Below are positions 1 through 10,589 of a stretch of 64,000 nt of DNA, piece by piece (position 1 is the stretch's first letter; the number at the start of each line of letters is the position of its first letter). This DNA is from Cercophora sp. LCS_1 (lineage: Eukaryota; Ascomycota; Sordariomycetes; Sordariales; Lasiosphaeriaceae): the NCBI GenBank assembly GCA_036250225.1, contig JAPZLL010000055.1, positions 125,697-189,696 of the forward strand. Reading direction: 5' to 3'. The translations under genes and the position numbers were made by a program. The notes beneath the pieces are model-generated. The model was not told the DNA's origin. It saw nothing but the letters and a program-made list of their open reading frames with translations, and searched no databases.

Positions 1-280
1 TGTCATGGCGGTTGGAACGAACGGGACTCTGAGGCACAAGGCGAGGGTGGATGATGTGTGGGGGGAGTGGGAGGATTTGGGCGGCTTCTTTAATAGTGCG
101 CCCAAGGTGGTGAGGCCGGAAGGGATGGAAGGTCGCGTTGTGGTTTTTGGGCTTGGGCCGCGTGGTGCGATAATTCATGCCGTATTTGTTGTGGGAGATA
201 AGCATCAGTGGGGTGCTCAGCAGTGGTATTCGGATGGGGGCGTGATGACGGACAAGTGGCATCGGGCGGGGCCGACATAA
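1..280 (+). CDS. 3' end of a lectin-like protein (partial)
   Basis: Only the last ~93 residues lie in the window; the frame is open to the left edge and stops with TAA at 278-280. The peptide shows the repeat pattern of fungal PLL-like or fucose-type beta-propeller lectins: a G-x-G-x-L-x-HK strand, W-x-x-W-x-x-LGG with a following S-x-P-x-VV, an FG-x-G turn, and a closing GG-x-MT-x-KWH. In that family each blade of this kind helps form a sugar-binding pocket. The repeat pattern is read directly; carbohydrate binding is inferred. The rest of the gene is outside the window, so length, signal peptide and blade number are unknown. Confidence 0.5.
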   Translation, partial: VMAVGTNGTLRHKARVDDVWGEWEDLGGFFNSAPKVVRPEGMEGRVVVFGLGPRGAIIHAVFVVGDKHQWGAQQWYSDGGVMTDKWHRAGPT

Positions 281-632
281 TAATGGCAGACATGCATTGA
301 GAGCCTTGCGAACCAAGCAATGGGACCATGAACTTCGAGTTTGGGAGACTTGGGCATTGAGATTACCTTGGAGAATCAGACTCGACTCGCCCTGAGTCTT
401 CCTCTTTTCCAGACCTATTGCTTATAAAGTCGCGTCATCAATGACGATGAACAGCTGTGTCTGTCAACAGCCTCAAATCTGGTCGCTTTCTTACTTGAAG
501 CTTGTTAGCGTACATAATGATTACCGAAATAGGGAAGTAGGGAAATAGGGCGTAACAAGAACCGAGCCGGAATATCACGAAACCATTCGTCATTCAACAA
601 TACGTATATACCTAAGGTAAGGTAGCTTGCAA
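281..632. other. intergenic, no gene seen
   Basis: This 352-base spacer lies between two genes whose 3' ends face each other. It holds only short spurious open frames. Near 530-550 the heptamer GGGAAATAGGG / GGGAAGTAGGG is nearly repeated, which I regard as chance low complexity. Confidence 0.5.
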
Positions 633-1534
633 TCACACACCAACCCTGCTCACGTTCACTCCAACGGAAGCCAAAGCCCCATCAAGTAACCGATGTCCCA
701 CCGCCGAATATCCGGGCACGAGAAACTCTCCATACGGTCGCATCCACGTATCTAAGACATAGCGAGTCAGCACCACGTACCTTCTCTCGGCTTCACCTCA
801 CCTCACCAAAAAAACAAAAAAGAAGAAGAAAAACGAACCGCATCAACTTACCATATGTACTCTCCGGCTTTTACCTACAATACCACCCGATAAACCCCAA
901 CAGGCCCAGACCAGAGCTCCCCCCTTCAGGTCTCGGAAACGCCCTCTCGACCTCCCTATACTCGTCTTCCGTAATCCCCATCCTTTCCCCGCCTTCGCGC
1001 TCCCAAGAAAAATCCAACTCGTTCCCCCAAAAGATGGCAAACACATCCGGTTCCTTGTGCTTGGCCAACTTGGGTTCCGCATGCAACGCAATCCCGTCCC
1101 ACACCCTCTGCACGCGCCAGTCCGGCCAGTTCGCACCATCCGGATGAGGCCGAACAAAATCCGCAGCCGCGTTCGCCGAGTCGACTTCGAAGCGATGGTC
1201 AGGCGACACGAAAGGGTTGGAGAGATTGTGGTCCGAGGCGACGTCGTGCAGCATGAGGCCGATGGCGTGCACTTCGAGGTCGACCAAGGAGGCGAGGGTG
1301 GTGTTGTGGCGGAGGTGGAGCGCGCCAAAGAGCCAGGTGCGCATGACGTGGTTGTAGAACGAGGGCGCGTGGAGTTTGACAAAGGCTTCGGCGGCACGGA
1401 CGATGGGCGTGTCAACGATGGTGATGTTGGCTAGGGTACGGGTGGGAAAGGAGGAAGGGGAGGGCGGTGGTTGGGGGGGCTGCGGTGACCATTGCCAGGA
1501 GGAGGAAGGGGGAGAAAAGGGTTGGGAGGAGCAT
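633..1534 (-). pseudogene. cyanamide-hydratase-like HD-domain gene, disrupted
   Basis: The conserved part encodes an HD-domain protein of the fungal cyanamide hydratase/urea hydro-lyase type: an NHVMRTWLFG segment, LMLHDVASDH (metal-binding HD), a DHRFEVDSANAA block and a KPESTYDTW-like block. In this family the enzyme hydrates cyanamide to urea or acts on related small nitriles. Exon structure by eye: main exon down to 852, intron 851-752 (GTAAGT...TTAG), last exon 751-633. Two lesions break it. The likely signal-peptide ATG at 1534-1532 is out of frame with the HD exon, and the slip can be placed in a C7 run (plus strand 1473-1479). A TAA at 873-871 sits inside a conserved block, with the same frame resuming on both sides. 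No GT..AG pair that I could find removes either lesion cleanly. It could be a true pseudogene or carry sequencing errors. Confidence 0.6.
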
Positions 1535-2374
1535 TTTGTTTTAATTCTAGGATGTACTTGCCTTGGTGGAAATGGCTGCGGCTAAGTAGAAACCACGAGA
1601 GAACAGCATCGCGTGGATTCGACTATTTATCATCGCCATGGCTTCCTGTTGTAATTGATGATGTTCGTGATGGTGGTGGTCACGTTGGCCTCGAGGTAAA
1701 TGAAGCTGTTGTTGAATAGCAATTATGAGTGAGTTTGAGAGTGAATTTTGGGCTATATTTCTCGCTCCCGCATAATGCGTGCAAAAGTACGCAGCACAAA
1801 ACGTGTGTGTGTGTGAGTGAAGCTCGGATTATAGAACTTCGGGCTTTTACATTTGGGATGTGTGGCAACAACTTCCGACTTGGCACCGGAGCTTATATGC
1901 TTGGAAAACGGGACCTTGTGTCCCCCTCCCCCTCCCCTAAAAAAAAACGAGACGCTAAAAGAAGACCTTTATTCGCTAGTGCAAGTGCGGATGCGACGCA
2001 TTCCCGTCCCTAGTCACCCCTCAGCTGGAGCGGATATGCCTTTCGGTTTGGACGATGCCTTGCATCTTGGGGGGTAGCGGCTGATGAACAGTCGGGCTCA
2101 AGCTGCGTCAATTGGTGAAAATAGGAAAAGGGGGAAACACGGTTTTGATAGCGCTTCCCATCCTCATCGTACAATACAACCAAGGTTCTGGGGCTCTTGA
2201 CCTCAGCAGCTAAGTCGCCATGGCGTCTACTGATAGAAATGAACATTGATGAGTTCTGTAGGTTCCTATGCTCATCTCTATATAAGGACTTATCTGGCAA
2301 CTAAAGATGGCCGGGCTGGCAGGTACCTAGCCAAGTGCGTGTGACTAGATACCTACCTCATCGTGACCCGCCAT
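1535..2374. other. intergenic, no gene seen
   Basis: This 840-base spacer has only short, biased open frames. It contains a pyrimidine-rich stretch followed by a run of nine or so A (about 1921-1950) and a TATATAAG box at 2278-2285. The TATA-like box faces no recognisable downstream gene on the plus strand. Confidence 0.4.
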
Positions 2375-4336
2375 CTAAGCCTCAATATGGCTGGTAGCAA
2401 CCGCATGAACCTGCTGCGCACATCTCAGGCCAGCCTCCATCGCCCCGTGGATCCAGCCATGACTATAACTGGCGTGCTCCCCCGCGAAGAAGACGCGAAA
2501 GTTCCCCGGGTCTGCGGGATCGACCCAGTCGGGAGAACACATGGTCTCGAGGTACTGGGTCTTCTGGCCCGGCGCAAAGTAGCAGAAGGCGCTCCCGCCA
2601 GCCAGATCGTCCGAGGGGAATACCTGAGACGTGCCGGCCTCGAGGTACTTGAGTGATCCCGCGCTGGGAAAGATGCGGTCCAGGTTCTCGGCGGCAACGC
2701 GCACCCGGCGTTCGGGCGACATGGCGCCGAGGATGGTCGCGTCCTGCTCGAACGTGTACGCCGCCATGACGGCGCCCCGCTTGGTGTGCTTGAACTGCTC
2801 GTTGTCGGCCGTCTTGGGGAACATGGTATATCGGATGGGCAGGTCGCTGACGAGGCCGCCGTCGGTCCCCTGGGACTTGCGAGCGAAGACGTCCTCCCAC
2901 CACCGTTGCTGGTACTGGAGGAGAACTTTGGTCACCTCGACGTAGCGCACGTCGCGGATCGCCTGCTCCTGGGCTGGCGTGAAGGGGCGGGACTTGGTGA
3001 TGGCGCGCTGGGCGCCGTAGGGGACGGCAAAAATGACATAGCTGGAGGTGACGCTCTGCTGCCCACCCGTGCCAATCTCGTAGTCGACTCGCACTTGGGC
3101 AGGCAGGTCGCCGCTGGCGGGAATCTCGGCGACGTTGGTCACGCGAGCGCCGTAGGTGATGTCCTCGGCAAGGGAATAATCCTTGCGGTCCGGGCTGATG
3201 AAGGCTTTCGGGACCAGATCCATTCCCCCCTGGAGCTGCTGCATCCCGGCATCCCCGCCCTCCTTGTTGCTCGAGAGGAAGGCATCTTTCCAGGACTCGA
3301 TAAAGGCATTCTCAAACACAACGTGCGCGTTGCCGAGGTCGAACAATCTGATGGCGTCAAAGCTCCAGTGGGCCACTTGCTCCAGGTATTGACGGAGGGT
3401 ATACTTGTCGTACGCCGCGGTGACGGCTTGGTACGCGACGCGAACCTTGGTGGCCTTGTCGGTTCCCGTCGCGTACGCCTTGTTGAAGACGTCCACGACG
3501 GGCGCCACAGCTTCGAGGAACAGATCGTCGCATGTCTTGCCTTTCTCGTTTTCCTTCAAGCCTGGGAAGAGCTTGAGCAGCTCGGGGTCCTTCTTCACCA
3601 GCTTGGCATCGAATTCGTCATAGGTCAAGGTGGTGCCTCCGCGATACCCAGAGAGGTAGATGAACTTGTTCTTCATCTCAAACGGGAAAAGGGAGCCGAT
3701 GTTGAACTTCTTGATGTAGGCGTGCAAGAGGAAATGGTTTTCGGGAATGCGCATTGCGCCGCCTTCGGCGTGCAGGCCTGGGGCGAAGACGGGTTCTCGG
3801 AAAGTGACCACGCGGCCGCCCACCCGAGACGATGCCTCGAGAATACGGACCTTGAACCCCGCCCTCTTGAGCTCGTAGCCTGCGACGAGGCCGGAAACGC
3901 CGGCGCCAACAATGGTGACCTGATGTGTGTGTCAATCCAAGGCATTTCCAGGGCGGGTAGCTATGGGAGTCTTGGTGCAGCTCACAGTGGGTGCCGGCTC
4001 TACCGGTTGCAATCCAGAGCCATTGACAAGCTTCAAGAGGTCGACTTCATTTTGCACGCTCTCGTCAGGAATGGTGCTGTCCTCGTCCGAGCGGGCCGTG
4101 GAAGAGGCGACGACGCATTTGTGAACAAATTCATAGCCAATGTTCCACAACTCCTTGTTGTCCTTCTCATGTAGCGTATCAAGGTAGTCTTCCTTTTGCT
4201 TGGCAAAGTTGATGAGGAAGCCTAAGAGGGGGCCGGTTGTGGGTGAGGCGACATCTCGAAGGGTATGCTGGTGAACAGTGACGTCGTCTGGCCCGGTTGC
4301 GGGCGATGCACGAACAGGGACATCCAGGGCGGCCAT
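2375..4336 (-). CDS. L-amino acid oxidase / flavin amine oxidase
   Basis: FAD-dependent oxidase of the fungal L-amino acid oxidase/monoamine oxidase family, which oxidatively deaminates L-amino acids to 2-oxo acids, ammonia and H2O2. Two exons: 4336-3986 and 3919-2375, separated by an intron with GTGAGC donor and CAG acceptor (3985-3920). Splicing joins a 117-residue N-terminal part directly to VTIVGAGVSG, the Rossmann dinucleotide-binding motif (GAGVSG at about residues 122-127), followed by GGRVVTF. The C-terminal FAD-contact block FFAGEHASYSHGWIHGAME lies near residues 593-613. Predicted length is 631 aa, normal for the family. No convincing signal peptide, so probably intracellular. The start ATG at 4336 has no competitor giving a better N-terminus. 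The long plus-strand open frame opposite it (2786-4174) is a shadow. Substrate specificity cannot be read. Confidence 0.85.
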
Positions 4337-5072
4337 CGTCGCGTGGTTAGGTAGATGTGTTGGGAATGGAATAGAGTGTGAAGCAGACGTTGCTTTTTCT
4401 TTGAGGTCCAGGGATGGTCGATTAGTATAAGAAACTGGACGCAGGCCACCTTTATGTGCTTGAAATAAATGTGAGTCCAGTTTTTTCCTGTGCAAGAGGA
4501 GATGTGCGTCTTCCAATCGCCGCCCAAGGTACTCTACGCCCCCGACTGCCCACTCCGGGTTGGCCAGCCCGGGCAAACTTGGCGTCGCACGATCTCGTCC
4601 TGGCCAGGCAACTTCGCAAGCAGGTAATCCCTGTCGGCATATCCTCAAGGTTGCTAGACCAAATCAAACGTTTCGATCCCTTCGAGCCTTTTGCAATCGT
4701 AAGATCATCGCAAGCGAAATGTGGGAAAGCAAGCGCGGGAAACGAGTAGGTGGCCGTGGCGTCGCCGAGCTGCCGCTGGGCAGTCACTCTTTGGGCACCA
4801 ATACGACCCCCTCTTGACACTCTACCACAGCTTTTTCTTCCACCACCCAACCACTCATTTACCGCATCAGGTGCACTTGTCGTGGGATATGCTTTGGCTG
4901 ACCTTCCAGACAACCTCTGCATGCATGATCCTAGACGCTACGAAATGCAGAACGCCATCAGCTGTCCTGACCACCGAGACATGGCGCCAGGATGTTGCTG
5001 TTGCCATGGCGCCGCGGTTGCCGCTGCGTCTGAAATTACTTCGACGACAAATGCAAGGCGACCCAAGGCAGG
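4337..5072. other. intergenic / promoter region of the L-amino acid oxidase
   Basis: This 736-base region lies between the 5' end of the oxidase and the 3' end of the short HET gene (both minus strand). It must hold the oxidase promoter. I see no TATA box in a persuasive position and no coding exon. Confidence 0.35.
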
Positions 5073-5762
5073 CTAAGACGCCCTAGCCGAGCTTGGGTCG
5101 GGCTGTATCTTCATCCAGTCAAATCCGGGAGGTTTGTTGTCTTTGGGAGTCCATGCAGCCGAGACGCGCACAAACGTCTCGCGGCAGTGCCGGTAGATGC
5201 CGCCCATCATGGCAACCTGTTGGCCGCGCTCGATCGGGTCTGACTGGTTGATGCAGATTTGGTCAACCCAAACCAAAAACTGACGGCCGGGATTGTGCGC
5301 TTTCCACACATCAAATGAGCAATGGATGGCGTGGGCGAGATTGGCAAAAGTCTTGAACACGAAGCCATCAACCAAAACCTCCGCCGTCTGCGCATGACTG
5401 CCGGCCGCGCAGGATATCGCACAGCAATTGCCGTAGTTGCTCGACAGGGGAATCTTGTCGATGATCTCGCAGTCCAGCACCCGCGGCCACTCGTCTTTGA
5501 AACCGCGCCTACCCTGAGAGGTGTGCTGGAGTGAGACGGTAGGTCGTGCTGGGAAGTGGACCTTCAAAAGGCGGAATTCCCGCCGCCGGGGATCAAGAGG
5601 AAGATAGCGACATTGGGAGTAAAAATCGTTGTTCGACGGCGTGAAGAAGTCGTCGAATTTGGCGGCCAGCCGCTTCACAAACCCCAGCTTGCCCAATGCA
5701 GCAGCGTGTAGTGTTTTCGCTGATGGGTCCAGGAGGTCAGCGTTGTCGGTTGGTGGCGGCAT
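5073..5762 (-). CDS. short, degenerate HET-domain protein
   Basis: A 229-aa reading frame whose second half is a HET domain: a VDGFVFKTFANLAHAI segment, then LVWVDQICINQSDP, ERGQQVAMMGGIY and a following RETFVRV strand. HET proteins trigger cell death after non-self recognition at hyphal fusion. Two oddities are visible. The usual ALSYxWG core reads AISCAAG, so the aromatic and Trp residues are lost. The protein also stops about 30 residues after the ICINQ block, so the third conserved motif (YWxRxWIxQE) and the C-terminal region are missing. I chose the ATG at 5762-5760; the frame is open further upstream but only from non-ATG codons. It may be a truncated relic, or a short HET form, which does exist in fungi. 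Confidence 0.55.
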   Translation of the reverse strand: MPPPTDNADLLDPSAKTLHAAALGKLGFVKRLAAKFDDFFTPSNNDFYSQCRYLPLDPRRREFRLLKVHFPARPTVSLQHTSQGRRGFKDEWPRVLDCEIIDKIPLSSNYGNCCAISCAAGSHAQTAEVLVDGFVFKTFANLAHAIHCSFDVWKAHNPGRQFLVWVDQICINQSDPIERGQQVAMMGGIYRHCRETFVRVSAAWTPKDNKPPGFDWMKIQPDPSSARAS

Positions 5763-6894
5763 TGCGACTTCAGTTTTTTTTTTTGACGCTAGTGGGACTG
5801 TCTTCAATCTGCATGCATCCAGGTCTGGACTCTGGAGGTGCGGTTGAAACGGCGAGGTCGGCAGAAGCGGGGAAAAACATCCTGCCGCATGATTTCCCAA
5901 AAATCAGGACGGATGGTGTGGCGTTCTGGCACACGGTCATGAGTTGCCAGCAGCATATCACGATGCGTTCACCACTGCAGCACAGCCACCCACTCAAACT
6001 GAGAACATAGGCTGTGATCTGCAACGAATCTGGGCACACAAAAGGCCCTTTTTCGTACCTTGCCCACGTGACGTTGCTCACCCCAGCTCAAGCTTGGCTC
6101 AGCGCTGCTCAGGATTCGTTCAGGAGTTAGCTCACCTTTTGCTCACCCTAGTTACTATTTTCGGCGCGCTGCAGAACCTGGAAGCAGCCTACGCGCCGCT
6201 TCAACTCTAGCCGAGGGGATCCAGAATTGGTCCCATATGTACAAATGGCCAAAATGTCACATTTTTCTCTCTTTTTTGAACCTACCTGTCGGAAACGCTG
6301 AATTGGCCCAACTTCTCAAGGCTCATTTGCCCCAACTACTACAGCAACACACCCGCCCCGAGATCACACAAACCCTCCTAAACCAAAGCCTTTTCATGAA
6401 TGCATGAAAGTACCGTATATGCGGGGACTTCAGACCGTGTGGGGACCTGGAACAGCTCTGGATTATTGTGCGGTATTACCTTGGTTCAACAGGAGGAGGC
6501 ATAATTGCTACATGCAGGCGTTAGACAATGCAACAGGCAGTCTATCCTTTAATTTAGTCAATTCTAGAGCATATGCCCGTATTCCTTCCAACGAAGCATT
6601 TGCGATTCGAGGAGAGTTAGACTGTACCTTCCCCCACTGTCTCTAGCAGGAGCCCATCCTGTTTCCATCTCTCCACACGCGCCCTCAAATCCTCCGCTAT
6701 GTCGGCCTCCGCTTTGTTAAACCCATCCAAGTCATCTGTTTCAACGGCCCGGACTGCATTGTGGAGCAGCTCGCGACATATCCCACCATCCCTGCAGAGG
6801 CCCTGTTCCAGCTTCACGTACATGGCCGCAAGTTGTGAGCTTTCGTCTCCGCTCTGGCCCCTTACCCGTATCCCTCACGACCGATGGGAAACCT
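5763..6894. other. intergenic with a possible coding relic
   Basis: No complete gene is visible. A poly-T tract (5776-5785 region) lies just upstream of the HET start. On the minus strand 6823-6617 encodes 68 aa with a coding-like helical composition (ELLHNAVRAVETDDLDGF, RARVERWKQDG). The frame is open upstream for at least 17 more codons without an ATG. It could be a last exon of a lost gene; see findings. Confidence 0.3.
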
Positions 6895-8424
6895 ATGCAT
6901 CAGTGGGCATCGGTTCATCAAAAACGGATCTGTGACCTGTTGATCAAGCACATGGAACCAGCGTCGCGGAGCGTTTTGCTTGGGGACTTGCTGGACTCTG
7001 CAATCCTCGGAGGCCATTACCTCGTGGCGTACATCCAAAAGCAACCCAGCGGAGTTCCAAAGCACCAATTGGAACAGGCGCTGGGGGAGTCAATCATGGG
7101 CGACCACTTCGGGGCGGCAACGGCACTTCTCCAACATGGAGTGGATCCCAACGGATTGACATTGAGCAAGCGCCCAATCAAGACGGCATTGGATGAACGT
7201 AAATGGCGCTTTGTTGACCTGCTGGTGAAATACCAGGCAGACCTGAAAGAGCCGTTGCTTCTCACCCATGTGGCACTATCACATCAACCCAGCCTGTTGA
7301 GGACGTTTCTTCGGTTTCAGCAACCCCCCAAGGAAAGGATACGAGCCCTTGTCAGCGTCGCAGGAGACCCCAGCCAGCATATCGTTCTTGCAGACATCTT
7401 ACTACGATCCGGAGTCGACATCAACGCATATGGCGGTCATCTTAACGCGCTTCAGATGGCCGCGTCTTCAGCAAACTTGGACATGTTTTCATTCTTAATC
7501 CACAGGGGCGCTGACGTACATGCACCAGCATATCCTGACGCTGGACGAACAGCGTTACAGGCCGCGTTGGGGAGTGAGAGCCCCATCGAGTTAGCCAGGA
7601 TACTTTTCCGCAAGGGAGTTGATGTCTCAGCACCTCCGGCCATGGTCAACGGCGTTACCGCATTCGAAGCGTATTGTCATAACTACTTTTACCCCTTGAC
7701 TCAGGAGGTAGAACAGTTCTGCGGAGAACTTTTGGATGCGGGTGCCGAAGTTAACCGCCCAAATGGAGAGCCAAGTTCGGTGCTTCATGGGGTCATTGGC
7801 CAGGGCTGGCACACGGTTCTGGCTAGATGCCTTGCCCCGCAATACAACACGATTGCGAACCACATTTGGTGCGACGAGTACATGTACGAGCGCAGCCCTA
7901 ACGGGTCCAGTCCTTACACGCTAACCCAATTAGCCTCGTCGCAAGGAGATATGGCTGCACTGAGAATGCTTCTCGAGTACGGAACCGACGCCAACGAGCT
8001 GCCAGGGCACCGTTTCGGACGTACCGCCCTCCAGGCGGCCTGCCTACGAGATCCAGATCCCGCAAAGATGGACCTCGTTAACTACCTCCTTGATCGTGGT
8101 GCGGACGTCAATGCCGAGGCGGGTTTATGTTGCGGAGCCACCGCGCTTCAAGCGGCGGCAATAAAGGGCGACATCAGACTGGTGGAACTTCTCATATCTA
8201 AATGTGCAGACGTCAATGGGATGGCGTCTTCCGAGGAGGGCCGGTATGCCATCGAGGGCGCTGCTGAGCACGGGCGTCTCGATACCGTCAAGATGTTGCT
8301 GAATGCAGGTGCGAAGGGTAACTGTCACTTCGGAACAGGCTTCCAGCGTGCGATTGAACTGGCTAAAAAAATGGGCATTTTGCGGTTGCAAACTTGCTCA
8401 AGGTGGAGGGACCACTTTATCTAG
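6895..8424 (+). CDS. ankyrin-repeat protein
   Basis: A 509-aa protein built almost wholly of ankyrin-like repeats. Clear units include LHGVIGQGWHTVLARCL, FGRTALQAACL...MDLVNYLLDRGADVNAEAG, and GATALQAAAIKGDIRLVELL followed by CADVNG. Ankyrin arrays mediate protein binding; the partner is unknown. I placed the start at the first in-frame ATG (6895). The frame is open about 20 codons further upstream but only from a GTG, so an upstream exon may be missing or lost. In fungi such arrays are often the C-terminal part of larger receptors or Clr5/HET-type proteins, and no such N-terminal domain is encoded here. The last repeat is incomplete and the protein ends with a short basic tail. Confidence 0.7.
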   Translation: MHQWASVHQKRICDLLIKHMEPASRSVLLGDLLDSAILGGHYLVAYIQKQPSGVPKHQLEQALGESIMGDHFGAATALLQHGVDPNGLTLSKRPIKTALDERKWRFVDLLVKYQADLKEPLLLTHVALSHQPSLLRTFLRFQQPPKERIRALVSVAGDPSQHIVLADILLRSGVDINAYGGHLNALQMAASSANLDMFSFLIHRGADVHAPAYPDAGRTALQAALGSESPIELARILFRKGVDVSAPPAMVNGVTAFEAYCHNYFYPLTQEVEQFCGELLDAGAEVNRPNGEPSSVLHGVIGQGWHTVLARCLAPQYNTIANHIWCDEYMYERSPNGSSPYTLTQLASSQGDMAALRMLLEYGTDANELPGHRFGRTALQAACLRDPDPAKMDLVNYLLDRGADVNAEAGLCCGATALQAAAIKGDIRLVELLISKCADVNGMASSEEGRYAIEGAAEHGRLDTVKMLLNAGAKGNCHFGTGFQRAIELAKKMGILRLQTCSRWRDHFI

Positions 8425-9476
8425 CTTCTGGAGGGATATAAGAATAGGGTTGGTATGATTTATGAACTGGTGGGATTGTCACTGTCGTTTGGAGTTCTGA
8501 AAGCTTCTCTTCGAACAGTATACTATATGAATTTGCGTATTTTCTAGTATTCTCCCTATTTGGCAATAAACATCCCAGCTACCAATATCACGTTGTCCTC
8601 TTGACTCTTTCCAAGAAAAGTACCCAAACCCGAGCAGCCAACCCCCTGAAAACTGAATGACATACTCCGTCCACGAACGGACACATCCAATAATCAAACC
8701 CCACTCGGCATCTCCTTCAACTAACCTCAGCCTAAACAAGAAACACCTCCCTCGTAACAAAATGATAAATCTGACACCGTCGTCGGTAAATCCAACGCCC
8801 GCCTTCTCACTCACCCTCGACCTTTGCCCCATCATCCCCTTCGCCCAACCCTCGATCACACACGAAGCCATCCATGAATCGCTAAGCAACAACTAGGCTT
8901 GGGCATACTGTATATTTGCGAGCAAACACACCAATTCATATCTTGTAATGCCATGTATTGCCTGCCATACATAACGTGGGGCTTCTGGGTTTATCCTGCC
9001 TTCACTCTCCCGAGCACAGCATTGGTGTTTATACTTTGGGCGGTAACAACGCAAACTCATCGCCCTGCGATTATCGAGACGTTTTCTGTGGCGAAAAATA
9101 TGCAACTTAAGAAGATTGGAGCGTTGATCAGGGTCAGGGGGTAGAAGACACCAGAGGGTCACAGAAGGTCAATTAATGCTACTGGTTCGATGGGCCTTCT
9201 TCCTTTTCTTTCCCCAAAAGATTATGTATTTTAGCCTCCCCTTTTTAGAAGATGGCAGGAACTGTGGCTTTCCACTTCTTCCTCACTTGGGCTGGTGCGC
9301 CCCTGGCAATCCCCTTCGGTATTCTGATATCTGGCCCCTCAATTCAAATCCTTCCGTTCTCTGTCTCGATACAAACCCCCAAAGCTCTATTATACAGAAA
9401 TTTCCAACAAGAGCCTACCCACATTCCACGTTCTCCTCTTCATTCCCATCGATCCTTAGGCACCCTTTGACCCCGC
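8425..9476. other. intergenic, no gene seen
   Basis: About 1.05 kb between two genes whose 3' ends face each other. Open frames here (up to 137 codons on the minus strand) have no domain-like content and no consistent codon preference. No tRNA-like fold or repeat was found. Confidence 0.4.
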
Positions 9477-10061
9477 TTACAACGCCCCAACAAAAAACCT
9501 CGCCCTCCCCCTCCTAAACGCCTCATACTCCCCCCTCAACTCACTCTGCATAAACTTTCTCTCCTCCCCCACCGCCACCAACCAATATGCCACGTACGAT
9601 GCCCCCAAGACCATATAATCCACCCCACGTCCGCTCAACACCGCCGTGGCAGCAAAACTCATCAAATACGACGCATAGAAGGGATTCCTCGTATACGCGT
9701 ACGGTCCGGTAGTCACCAGTTTCTTGGGCACGTCCCTCGACAGGGCGCGCGTGAATTCGTTGCGCGAAACGGTGCGGCGGGTCCAGGTCCAGAGGGCGTG
9801 GGAACAAATTTGGAGGAGGAGGATGAGGACGAGGTTCCACGGGGGAAGGGACGGTTGCGGGGTGAAGAGGCGGTGGTAGACGCCGTGAGTGTGAATTGCG
9901 ATGCCGCCTAGGAGGGTGAGGGTGAAGAGGAGGAGGGAGGGGCGGTGGGGGGCTTCGGTGGGAGAGGGGGCGCGGAAGTAGGTTATTGTAGCGATGATGG
10001 CGAGGGTTGAATAGAGGGAGATTAGGGCGAGGATGGGGATGATTAGGGGGGTGAGCGACAT
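9477..10061 (-). CDS. isoprenylcysteine carboxyl methyltransferase / PEMT-like membrane methyltransferase
   Basis: A 194-aa polytopic membrane protein. Hydrophobic segments lie near residues 5-29, 42-61, 75-92 and 133-162. The family signature TTGPYAYTRNPFYASY spans residues 117-132 and is followed by a GEERKF...GEYEAFRRGRARF tail (residues 165-189), the SAM-binding arrangement of the ICMT/phospholipid methyltransferase superfamily. Authentic ICMT (Ste14) methylates prenylated CaaX proteins in the ER. This copy is short, so it may be one of the uncharacterised fungal ICMT-like proteins rather than Ste14. Single exon, ATG at 10061. G/C-rich third positions and a clean open frame support it. 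Confidence 0.75.
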   Translation of the reverse strand: MSLTPLIIPILALISLYSTLAIIATITYFRAPSPTEAPHRPSLLLFTLTLLGGIAIHTHGVYHRLFTPQPSLPPWNLVLILLLQICSHALWTWTRRTVSRNEFTRALSRDVPKKLVTTGPYAYTRNPFYASYLMSFAATAVLSGRGVDYMVLGASYVAYWLVAVGEERKFMQSELRGEYEAFRRGRARFFVGAL

Positions 10062-10589
10062 TTTGGGGAATTAGGGTTTGGTTGTGGGGTGGTGGTTAGA
10101 TCGGCGGTGAAGAGGCGAGAGAATGTCGGAGATGTGGTTTTTAGTGTTGGCGGCTGTGACGTTTATTTATTGGTCACACTGCGTATTTGATCTGCATGAC
10201 GAGTCCGAGGTTCGGGTGCTTCTCCTCTTTCACACAGCCATGTCCAATCGGAATAAGTGATAATTGGCTGGAACTTATAGCCGTGATTGAAGCCTTTTGT
10301 TCCATGCACAGACGTTACTCTTTTCCTTTTACATCAAACCGTACTTCCACGCAAACCCCCAGTGCAGAAGGGCGCTATGCCCCAGGCGGAAACGGCCGGT
10401 GAAGGCGCTATTTCTTTTTTTTTTGGATGATTCTGGGACGCAGGGTGGAGAAGGATTTGCCTACCCGTTTTGAAGGATTATGTCGCTAATGCCGAGAATA
10501 GGGAGTGATTCCACATGAAATGTTTGCCTATTAAAACGCGGGGACCTACCACCCTCGAACAACCTCGCTTGTCCACGCTCTCTACTACA
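10062..10589. other. intergenic between divergent genes
   Basis: 528 bases shared by the upstream side of the ICMT-like gene (leftward) and the HET pseudogene (rightward). A TTTTTTTTTT tract lies near 10413. No exon or structured RNA recognised. Confidence 0.35.

Noticed and set aside
2786..4174. 462-codon plus-strand open frame
   Set aside because: It lies exactly opposite the two-exon L-amino acid oxidase, which has FAD motifs and proper splice sites. The antisense frame has no domain and arises from GC-rich codon use.
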